DNA from: Benincasa hispida
Lineage: Eukaryota > Streptophyta > Magnoliopsida > Cucurbitales > Cucurbitaceae
NCBI RefSeq assembly: GCF_009727055.1
Contig: NC_052359.1
Location: 15,453,558 to 15,517,557 of the forward strand
DNA: 64,000 bases
Direction: 5' to 3'
Positions 35,344-45,428 of the stretch are shown piece by piece. How positions within the stretch are numbered: position 1 is the first letter of the stretch; each line of letters starts with the position of its first letter. The notes beneath the pieces are model-generated. The model was not told the DNA's origin. It ran no database searches and saw nothing but the letters and a program-made list of their open reading frames with translations. The position numbers and the translations under genes are program-made.

Positions 35344-36824
35344 AACACATTGAAAACAGATGAGCTTACGCCCAGTGAGTGACCGAGAAAACATAGTAAA
35401 TTCTCATGCATGATTTTAGTAATGAGTTTTTAACTGAAATATAAACTTTTACAGTACTTATACTATAGCATAAAAATTTTCCAAGCGTAAAACATATAAA
35501 GTTTTTTTAACCATAAAACAGTAAAATCATTTCTCAATCCAACGTACCCTACTGTGGGTAAAACAATCCCAACACCAATTACTAGTCTAGAGAGAACCTT
35601 TTTGCTCAATCTCTGACTCTATTCACCTGTGGCCACACTAAGTACCCTCACACATTAGGTACTTCTGCTCAAATACCTTCTCAATGTTCTTCAGTATCGA
35701 GCTACTAGGATACCTTCTCAAACGTCCTTCAGTACCAATAGATACCTTCTCAAATGTCCTTCAGTATCTAGTTGGGTGGATACCTTCTCAAATGTCCTTC
35801 AGTGTCGCATTTTAGTAAAACTAGTCATAAACGACTTTTCTCTTTAAAGCATGTAGTATAACACATATAAAACATGAATTTAAAGATGTTAATGCATACT
35901 GGATCAAATCAACACATATAAATAGTTTTTCAACAATTTCTCACACATACATGCGTTCAAAACATAATTCACAACTTGCTTGGAAATCACTTCATAAAAC
36001 TAATAGGCATGAGAATATTCTTGAAAACATGCTTTCTATAACACGTTGTAATCAAACAGTTTAAGCAAAATGTTTTAGTCAAAACATTTTAGCCACTCAC
36101 CTTGACTTCCTAGGAGCTTTTCATTCTAGTAGCTCCTCGGGCTTCTTTTCACCCCTAGAATCCAAATTCAACTTACAGCTTAGATTACTCATAGTTCTAA
36201 ACCTTATTTGGAAATACTTCCTTCTACAAACTTATTCTAAAATGTCTCAGGAAGCTTACCCTAACATTTGAGCTTAGAAATCCTCGTGGTTTGGCTGGAA
36301 TCACAGAATCTTCAAGACTGACCCAAACTAATCCAACATCCTGACCCTTCTACATTCTTTTCATTTTTCAGCTTGATTCCTTCGAGCTTTTCCTCCAACA
36401 GCCCCACTCTGAAAACTAGACTCTCAGGGATTTCTGATGGCGTTGAAATCACTCCAAACGCACGAGTAGATTGGGAGATCTTCTCGTCTCAAGTTGATAC
36501 GTTCTTCTTAACCCTCACTGTTCTCCCTCTCATTTACGAAATTTATGATTTTGTGATTTGAAAATGAAATCCCAAAGCTCTATTTATAGACGTTCAAATC
36601 TCTCGTGGTGTTGACAGCACCTACTTAGCTACATGGCCAAATGTTTATTTCTCCCTTTATCAACGCATGCTTGCATCACCTTGTCCTAAGGTGTTTTCTT
36701 CATATGCGTCCACCAAATTTCCTTAGCCCTTAAGAATTTTTCTTATGAAGACACTTAATTTTGGTTGACGTCTTCCCTTGCTTCTTCAACCTTTGTTTGT
36801 GTTCAATTTAGGGTTTCCAATGTA

Positions 36825-37320
36825 TAATCTACAAGAACGCGGCCAAATTCAACGCATAAATACTTGCCCAGTTGTTCGATGCATAGGCGAGGCCCTTCAA
36901 TCGCGTGGGCGTGACGTTCGAATGCTGCACCGGACAAGGCGTGGTTGACGCAAAGGCTGCTCTCACTCTATCCACTCTCGGTGGTGCCGTTCTCTCCCAC
37001 TTTCTTGATCATAATCTCGCTCTCTCCAATCTCGGTGGTGTCGCTCTCTCCANCCCACTTTCTTGATCATAATCTCGCTCTCTCCAATCTCGGTGGTGTC
37101 GCTCTCTCCAACTTTCTCTCCCATTTTCTCTCTAATCTCGCTCTCTCCTAATTTCTCTCCAACTTTCTCTCCAATCTCGCTCTCTCTCATTTTCTCTCCA
37201 TCTTTCTCTCTAATCTCGCTCTCTCCCATTTTCTCTCCAATCTCGCTCTCTCACATTTTCTCTTCAATCTCGCTGTCTCCTATTTTCTCTCCAACTTTCT
37301 CTCCAATCTTTAGCTATTGT
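36825..37320. repeat. CpG-word and CT-rich repeat in U3 of solo LTR copy 2
   Basis: 36825-36960 is CpG-rich (GGCCAAATTCAACGC, GATGCATAGGCGAGG, GTGGGCGTGACGTTCG). 36960-37320 is an irregular array of AATCTCGCTCTCTCC and TTTCTCTCC, including a near-exact duplication of about 60 bp around the N at 37053 (TCTTGATCATAATCTCG at about 37000 and 37063). On the LTR's own strand it lies upstream of the TATA box, the same relative place as the different word cluster in copy 1. Confidence 0.75.
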
Positions 37321-38349
37321 GAACAATGTTCTCCGTGTCTGTTTGCTCACCACTTTGTGATACTTTTACATGGATTTTCCAATTTTTTTCCAAAGTAATT
37401 TCCCATATTTTCCGCATTTCACATAAGTTTCATATTTTTCTCAGTTCTTCAGCCATAACGCACTTCATCTAATTTCTCCATACTTAGCCGATTTTTTCCC
37501 CAAATTTTCCAAACTTAATTTCCATATTATTCCACGCTAGCTCAACCTACTTATTATTTTTCCCCAACTCTCCCAACTCAATTCCATATTTTTCTTTTCG
37601 AATCCCCATTCCACACTAGCTGTTTCATCATCCTACTTATTATACAAATTTCATCACAATTTTACCAATTAAAGCTCAACTTAATTTATTCAAAGAAAAT
37701 CTACATAATACTTAGAAATTTCCTTCCCCTTAACTTAGGATTTAACTTTCACTTAGTTAATTCCTTTTATTACTTGCTTAAGTAAGGAAAATAGAAATCC
37801 GGGTTTCACATCCACAACGCCTTTTTCCCTCTTTAAACTCCTACATTCTCTTGCATACGTGCCAATAGTTAGTGTAAATAACCAACACCTATCAAGTAAT
37901 TAGGAACCCTCTGCAATAGATTCGAAGGCTAGCCCTACGTTAGTATGCTCTAGAATTCCCGCGTTCAACTCTGGGTTTACTAGGACACTTAGGCTAGATT
38001 TATATTTAGGTCTAGCTTAAGAAGACTTGTACGCATTAGTAAGGTGTGCACACATATCATCAGTCCAATGCATAGCATCTTTTGCATAATAAGAGATAAA
38101 TAAATATCCTCATCATTTACCATCTCAATCACTTTTTCTCATCCTCATTCATCATTCTTCATCATTATCGAGAATAGAAGAAGGTGAATAGATACATTAT
38201 AATATAAAGTTAATTTTGAATGAGATTCAAAATTATACTTTATTATATGAGTGAAATAAATATTATTTATATGAATGAGATTCATATGAAACTATAGGTT
38301 AATATTAATGTGGATGAGATTCATATTAGTTCTACAAGTTATATGAGAG

Positions 38350-39532
38350 AATAACTATGAAGCATAGATTCAGATATATATACAAGGTACAGATACGGTA
38401 GGATATGAACGACTACATGGTACTCTTCCCTCTTATTCTCATCTTAAAGTCTTCAATTGTGCATGTTTTGTTTTATTGCATCCTCATGAACATACCAAAC
38501 TCGAACCTTGTGCTCATCTATGTTGGTTTCTAGGCTATGGTACTAAACATAAAGGCTTTCATTGTTGGGATCCCTTCACTCAAAGATTACGTATCTCTCG
38601 CCATGTCACTTTTTAGAAACATCGTATGTTCTCTAATCTTTCTCCATTTCATACCACTTTATCTAGTCTTTATTCATTCTTCACCAATCCTTCCCATGAT
38701 CTATTTCTTACTTGCGACTCTTTACATAATTTCGAGTCTCCCACACTACCTATCTTTAAGCTTTTTCAATTTGCTTCTACCTCTGTGCCCCCTCCTGAAA
38801 ATGAGAGATTAACCTGTGGGGCACTACGTTCGACAATAGATTTGTCATATGCTCCTAGTGTTGAACCAGCACCTATTCGTAGCTCCACCCGAATAAGAGA
38901 AACTCTCATTCATCTCAAAGACTATCACTACTTTTCCACCATCATGACTTTAGTTGAACCTTCATCCTACCATGAAACATATATAAACCCTTTATGGCAG
39001 TAAACAATGACTAAGGAGCTTTATGCTTTAGAAAAGACTTACACTTGGGATTATGTTGACTTGCTCCCTGGCAAGAAGCCCATAGACTATAAGTGGATCT
39101 ATAAAATCAAAACCCACTGTGATGGTTCTATTGAACGCTAAAAAGCTCAACTTGTGGCCAAAGACTATCTTGGGGGTATGGTATTGATTACGAAGGAATG
39201 TTCACTCATGTTGCCCGTATGACATATGTTCACATTTTGTTGGTTGTTGTAGCTCCCAAACAGTGGCCCATTCTTCATATTGATGTTAAAAATTCATTTC
39301 TCAATAGCACTCTATTTGAAGAGGTATATATGAAACCACCACTAGGCTCCTCTCCTCCACTACAAAAAGTATGTCTTCTCTGTCATGTACTATATGGGCT
39401 AAAAGAAGCTCCATGAGTCAAGTTTGCAACTTTCAGTTCCACCATCACCCAGCTCGAGTTCACTTCCAGTTCTCATGATTCTACACTCTTTACTCATCAA
39501 ACCTCTCATGGTATTGTTCTTCTCCAAATATG
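38350..39532 (+). pseudogene. Retrofit/Ale-like copia pol, left part
   Basis: Plus strand. It begins in the integrase C-terminal region (CWFLGYGTKHKGFHCWD near 38519-38570), passes a linker (PIRSSTRIRETL), then the RT start (NPLW ... ALEKTYTWDYVDLLPGKKPI, KWIYKIKTHCDGSIE) and HIDVKNSFLNSTLFEEVYM, CHVLYGLKEAP (39273-39413). Stops include Trp-to-stop at 38614 and 39414 and Gln-to-stop at 39001. It breaks at 39532 within the YVDD coding region where copia-2 inserted, and resumes at 49980. Confidence 0.85.
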
Positions 39533-41507
39533 TGAAGGAACTCTAAATATAGAGGACCTACGAGTGGAAATGAATCGTTCCAAACTCCATTGTGAAAGAA
39601 CCCAAAAATTTACAATCAAACAGAAATGATTATACATTAAAGATAAATTACAACATGCTTCTTAAATTAAATACAAGGGATTGAGGAAACAATACCTTTG
39701 AAGAACTCTTTCTTCACATATTTCCCTTGATCATTCACGAATGCAACGATCAGCACAAACGCAACGAACAACTGAAACCTACTTGATCACCAACGAGTAA
39801 AACTCGATCCTCGAAAAGAAAAAGACACCACCACAAGATTACCTTTGTATTCTCGGTGTGAGAATACAGGAGTTGTGGGCTCTGTATGATTTTCGATAGA
39901 GGGAAGAAGGAAGTAAACGATCGAGTATCAAGCAACACTATCGTGTAGAAGGAAGCCTATCCTATAGACTTGACGCTCGATCATTTAGAAACGAGTATTA
40001 TCATATAGTAAAACTCGATGTGATTGTTTAGTCTCTTGAAAGTTATCTGATAAGTTATTGCCTTCTGAGATTTTGAAAATCCAATTTCTTTTTATCTCAC
40101 GGTTAGAAATAAAACCGTCTAAAACCACCCACTAAGGTAGCTATTTAGAAAAAAAAATATTAATTATCATATAATTAATAAATTATAAATAAATACAATA
40201 ACTAACTCATCATATTATATTTATAACCTATAGTTTTAATATTGCATCATATGCAACATATAAACCATAGTTCTTTTTCTCTTTTTATGGTATTTGATAT
40301 AAATCATACTTATATTAATTCCTCTAATCAAATAATAATGTATCAAATACATTATATCAATTATATCATATATAATCAAATTCCCTCTTGTTAATTTGAA
40401 CATTTCAAACTAACCCAAAAACTGATTCTCAACTTGAATCCATTCAGCTACCAAGGGGACCTTGTGGACCTATAGCTTAAAGCTCCAACGGTACGTGAAT
40501 AATTGACCAAACTCTTTAATCAATATATCCACCATCTGTTAACTGACGGGCACTCCATTAAAGATCGATAGTTGCACTCTTACTACAAATATATTTTTGT
40601 GTCCATTGGATATAACCAATCAACAATACGATGACCCTTCAAAAATCGCTCGTAAGTACACTTTGGCCAATTTACCATTTTGCCCCTATAGTTACATCTA
40701 ACTCCTTAAATACCACTAATTCTTCTAATAAACAATAGATCATGATACTACTATGACTAAACCCTTCTTGGGGCAAGAGAAGGTGTGGTGCCACATTGTT
40801 CAAACCCTAAAATTAGCCCTTAAGAGAGCAATTTATCTACTTACCCCTTCTTCGAGGAAAGTGAATTCCATCTTGTGTAGTTGAGTTCCCAACTCCCCAA
40901 CCAGACGAATCCCTAAAGTTGTAGGCTTGTTGAGTCGGTGATCTGGCCACTCTTACCCATGCAAATCAAAGGACCGACCTCATAGGAAGAAATTCACAAC
41001 TCACTCAAGATTAAGGTCATGTTACCTATGGTCATCCTAGTGAAATGAAAGTCTCAATTATGAACGACGTTATATAAAAAGACTAAACATTTTGTGATTC
41101 GGTCTTATACAAACTCTTTTGTATAGAATATCCCCGCTCGCATGTCTAATACATGAATGATCAGGATCAGATCATTTATAGTACTTTATAACATTTATAA
41201 CACCTAGAAAGCGGGCCACACTCATATTGTCACCAGGATAAGATATCCCTCCTTTATTCATATATTATAGACCATTTAGGTTATCACTTAAAGCACAATC
41301 CACTTGTATGTCTCCACATACATGCTTAAGTTACAACGATAATCATGAATCTTAGTTTATTGGTTTGTGGTTAATGAAATTAAAATATCCCATATTTCAT
41401 AGACTGAAGTGAATAAAATATCATATATTATAAATCACAAAGTGTTTGTTCATACAGATGTTTACAAACTATAGAACCCTACGAGATTTAGGGCATCAAG
41501 CCCAACA
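39533..41507 (-). repeat. 3' LTR of copia-2
   Basis: 1975 bp. On the minus strand it runs from TGTTGGGCTTGATGCC to GAGTTCCTTCA. Very similar to 47960-49979 by eye throughout, with scattered substitutions and small indels. Contains a CGATCGAGTATC-type word cluster at 39750-40035. Confidence 0.93.
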
Positions 41508-41518
41508 ATCTCTCAGTT
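41508..41518 (-). promoter_or_regulatory. Polypurine tract of copia-2
   Basis: AACTGAGAGAT on the minus strand directly before the LTR; a diverged form of AAGTGGGAGAT in copia-1. Confidence 0.75.
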
Positions 41519-41619
41519 GTTCTAAAATTAATGGGGTGTATAAGATAATCATATTACAAGTACACAAGATAATAAACTAGGGTACAAATGCCCATTACAA
41601 CATCTCCCATTTGTCTTAG

Positions 41620-43430
41620 TTCAGCCTTGGTCTGTCCCATAGACCCATACTCACCTCAAACACTATATCCATGATGGCCTTCGTAAACGGATCAACAACA
41701 TTGTGCTCTGAAGCTATCTTCGTGACAATCATGTCCCCTCGATGCACAATCTCTTGGATCAAATGGTATTTTTGCTCAATGTGCTTGCTGTGCTTATGAC
41801 TCCGAGGCTCACGAGAATTTGCCACCCACTACTATTATCACAATAAAGGGTGATGGGCTTAGATATGTCAGGAACAACTTCCAGATTAGTTAGGAACTTT
41901 CTAAACCAAACGACCTCCATGGTGAAGTCAGCAATGCACCCCTGCTTGGTGCTTCGCCATACTACAGCCTCTCCATTAAAAGTGAATACTGATTCTGAAG
42001 TGGATTTCCGAGAATCCTTATCAGTCTAAAAATCAGAGTTCGTGTATCCTGTAAGGATTAAATCCTTAGAACCATACACAAGCATGTAGTTCCTCGTTCT
42101 CCAAAGTTACTTGAGGATGTTCTTGACGGCTGTTCAGTGACCCTGTCCTGGATTAGATTGATATCTACTGGCTATCCCTACAGCGTAGTAGATGTCAGGT
42201 CTAGTATATAACATCGCGTACATCAAACTGCTTACGGCAAATGCATAGGGGACCCATCTCATTTCCTCAACCTTTTGAGGTGTCTTAGGACATTGTTCCT
42301 TAGACAATGTAACTCCGTGCCGAAAAGGCAATAGACCCCTCTCGGAGTCCTATATCGAGTACTTGATCAACATCTTATCGATGTACGATGCCTGAGACAA
42401 TGCTAGCATTTTGTTCTTTCGATTTTGAAAGATCTAAATCCTAAGAACAAACTGATCCTCTCCCAAATCTTTCGTATGGAATTAGGTCGCTAGCTAGTTC
42501 TTAACTGAAGTCATTAAGCCTACGTCATTCCCAATGAGTAGGATATCGTCTACATACAACACTAAGAAAACTACTGAGTTGATGATGATTTTCTTGTATA
42601 CACAAGGCTCATCAACGTTTTGGTCAAAGCTATAAGATTTGATCGCAGTATCAAACCTTATGTTCCAAGATCGAGATGCCTATTTCAGTCCATAAATGGA
42701 CAGATTCAGCTTTGCAAACCTTTTGCTCTTGACCTTGGGCTATGAATCCCTTGGGATGCACCATATAAATGGTCTCCTCAAGATTGCCATTCAGACAAGC
42801 AGTCTTGACATCCATTTGTCATATCTCATAGTCATAATATGAGGCAATGGATAGGAGGATGCGGATAGAATTTAGCATGGCAACATGCGAGAATGTCTCC
42901 TTATAGTCAACTCCCTCTACCTGGGTATAACCCTTTGCCACAAGTCTAGCCTTGAAGGTTTACACCTTCCCATCAGCACCTCGTTTCATTTTGTAGATCC
43001 ATTTACAACCTATAAGTGTAACCCATCAGGTTGATCTACAAGATCCCAAACTGATTGAAGTACATAGACTCCATCTCGAGATCCATGGCTTTCACCCATT
43101 CATCTCTGTCAACATATTCCACTGCCTTCTTGTAAGACAACGGTTCCTCAACCTCGCTATCAGCTACCATAGATAGGATTTTAGTTAAACCTATATAGCA
43201 AATAGGTGGGTTCGCAACCCTCCCACTACGTCGAGGTTCCCTCAACACTTGAGGTGGATTTGACCTACTAAATGAACTCACATTAATAACTCTTGTTGAG
43301 GTAGCAGGCTCTTCAACAGCTCTTGTTGAAGTTTCAGTAGTTTCTTTGGAAAGCGTAACCCTAGATGCGGAAATGACGTAAACTAGTTTTATGCTTGTTC
43401 CACAACTCCAAAGGCGTTCTAGCAACACTC
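41620..43430 (-). pseudogene. copia-2 reverse transcriptase/RNase H
   Basis: Minus strand: REPRRSGRVANPPICYIG and DRDEWVKAMDLEMESMYF (43036-43428), frameshifted RT body, YVDD at plus 42545-42556 (intact), MPFRHGVTLSKEQCPKTP and YAMLYTRPDIYYAVG (42134-42331), RNase H tail near 41620-41825. Multiple frameshifts prevent a continuous product. Confidence 0.8.
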
Positions 43431-44500
43431 TTGGAGGGAAGGCAATTTAAGATGTAAGTTGCAATCTCTATTACAAAACCCCAAAACGAGTCCGGTAAGA
43501 AAGCGTAACTCATCATCGACCAAACCATATCCATCAGGGTTTGATTTCTCCTCTCTGATACACTATTCTGCTAAGGTGTACCAAGTGCTGAGAGTTGGGA
43601 AACTATTCATGTTCTATCAAATAATTCTGCAACTCAAAATCCAAAAACTCTCTACCTCGATTAAATCGAAGCGTTTTAATCGTTTTACTTAATATGTTTT
43701 GAACTTCAGCCTTGAACTCTTTGAACTTTTCACAGGATTCAGGCTTCTATTGCATTAAATAAACATACCCATACCACGAATAATCATCACTAAAAGTAAT
43801 GAAGTATTCGTAGCCTCTCCTATCTAGCACATTCATCGGACCGCAAAGGTCTAAATGCACTAACTCTAGAGGCACTTTGACCCTATAACCTTTTCCAATA
43901 AAAAGTCTTTTAGCCATTTTGCCTTCAAGGCATGACTCACACATAGGTAAAGAATTTTCTTCTAACTCGATTAGAAGTCCATTCTTCACTAACCTCTCAA
44001 TCCTATTTTGATTAATGTGCTCTAAACGTAGGTACCAAAGATGGCATTTTATTTAGGAGAAACTTTAAGTTGTTTGTTTTGAGTTACGAAATTTTTAGAC
44101 ATTTCTATGTTATGGAGGGAATTTTTTGCTAACGGCCTTAGCACATACAATTTTTTTTCAGTTGAACCGAACATATATCAACACCATTTTTCATAATAAA
44201 CACTTTATTAATAGAAAAACGTATTGAATAATTACATTTAAGCAACGAATTTACAAAAATTAAGTTCCTCTTTAACTCGGGAACTACATATACATCATTC
44301 AGAATGAAAAACCTATTCTTTAAAGTCAATCAGAGACCTCCCACCGCCACAACTAAGACGACGTACCCAGTTCCAACTCGCATCGTCATCTCACCAGCAC
44401 CAAGCTGCTGCCAGGTAGTTCCCTAAAATGAAGAATAAACATGGTTAGTGGTCCCAGCGTCAATAATCCAGGCAGAATCATTCATTCTCCACCTAAACAA
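43431..44500 (-). pseudogene. copia-2 protease and truncated integrase
   Basis: Protease segment near 44440-44480 reads DAGTTNHV where DSGATNHV is usual. Then KNRFFILNDVYVVPELKRNL (44138-44329). Gag-pre-integrase and integrase start follow: CESCLEGKMAKRLF, LELVHLDLCGPM, YEYFITFSDDYSWYGYVYL (43747-43989). The core continues in broken frames and then jumps from the ELW region to the linker before RT, so part of the integrase C-terminus is deleted near 43400. Confidence 0.75.
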
Positions 44501-45428
44501 TCTTCAAATCCAGAATAAATCATATTTACCTTGTTCTTGCCTTCTTCTTCTCAGCCAAATAACAGTGGGCAGTTATGCTTCTAGTGTCCATCCTGATTGT
44601 AGTAGAAACATTTTCCCTTTGTCAACTTCCATTGGTCGCCTACCCCCGCGGAGTGGTAGGTTGTGGGTTAGCATGTACCTTCCCCTTCCCCTTACTGCCC
44701 TTTCTTTTATCTTCCACTTGCTGTGATGCTGGTGTTTAGAAGAGGCAAGGTGCAGACTATAGTTCCAAGAGGTCGACTCTCCGGTGAACTTCTTGGAAGA
44801 TTGAAGCAACATACTCCCAACCGTTCTTCTCCTTGTTTTTCAGTAAGGAATTGGAATGTTTGCAACTCTTTGAGTAAGAGTTGTAGGTTATAATCAACCC
44901 TGTCAGAACAGGCGATGCTAACAAAATGAAGGAAGCTTTCTGGTAACGACTCTAGAATGATGCTAACCTAGCTGGCATCATCAATGCTTGACCCGTTCAT
45001 CTCCGTCACATTGAAGTGGACCATCATGTTCAGAACATGTTCTGAACAGATGTACCCTCCTTCATTTTGGAGTTGAAGATGAACTTAAGAGCGTCGTGCC
45101 TGAGCTGTGCGGACGGTTGTCCGAACATTCCCCTCAGGGGCTCCATGATCTCACGTGCAATGATCATGGGCTCATGCTTCTTGGCCAAAATGTCGTTAAG
45201 GCTGGCTAAAATATACGCTTGGGCCTTCTCGTTCACCCGTGTCCAGCGCTCGTATGCCTCTCGAACATTTCGAGTGGCATTAGGAGGTGGAATAGGAGGA
45301 CAATCCTCCATAAGGACGAACCTCAGGTCATCGATGATAGGTATTGTGTTAATCGTATTTTTCTAACTAGTATAGTTTTCGGCGGTCAATTTATCGACGG
45401 CTAAAAAAGAAAGAGTAGCGGTAGCCAT
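44500..45428 (-). pseudogene. copia-2 gag
   Basis: ATG 45428 (minus): MATATLSFLAVDKLTAENYT, then a Trp-to-stop at 45363-45365. RFVLMEDCPPIPPPNATRNV and REAYERWTRVNEKAQAY follow (45030-45311), then a frameshift. The zinc knuckle region near 44570-44600 keeps GH-stop-KHNC, with the Trp codon a TAG (44581-44583), matching the stop in copia-1. Confidence 0.8.

Larger units (their letters stand above)
35001..37810 (-). mobile_element. Solo LTR of the chromovirus-like family (copy 2)
   Basis: 2810 bp. On the minus strand it starts TGTGAAACCCGG and ends GGTGTGACA. Flanks TCCAT (34996-35000) and TCCAC (37811-37815) are a 5-bp duplication with one mismatch. Shares with copy 1 the inverted GCCCAGTGAGTGAC block near 35371 and a TATA box (TATAAATA, plus 36581-36588). 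Contains a 24-base G run and the CT-rich repeat described below. It also has a single N at 37053. Confidence 0.8.
33806..38187 (+). mobile_element. Gypsy-type LTR inserted in LTR E, itself split
   Basis: Starts TTGATAACTTGTAGAAATAC and is flanked by the 7-bp direct repeat ATAGATA (33799-33805 and 38188-38194). TATA-like TATATAAGG near 34212. Its own sequence is 33806-35000 plus 37811-38187, about 1.57 kb without coding, so probably a solo LTR. The right end lacks a canonical CA. Confidence 0.55.
32736..38345 (+). mobile_element. Copia LTR E (plus strand), split by nested LTRs
   Basis: Begins TGCTGGGTATAGAG after the PPT-like motif. 32736-33805 plus 38195-38345 read continuously against LTR C (20600-21760), for example the ATACATTATAATATAAAG block split between 33805 and 38195. 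The right part stops near 38350 where an unrelated copia pol begins. It is therefore truncated. Confidence 0.7.

Noticed and set aside
36960..37398. Overlapping open frames in the CT-rich array
   Set aside because: Low-complexity Ser/Leu/Pro translation of a simple repeat, no start context or conserved motif.
44448..44726. 92-codon plus-strand frame
   Set aside because: Antisense to copia-2 gag/protease.
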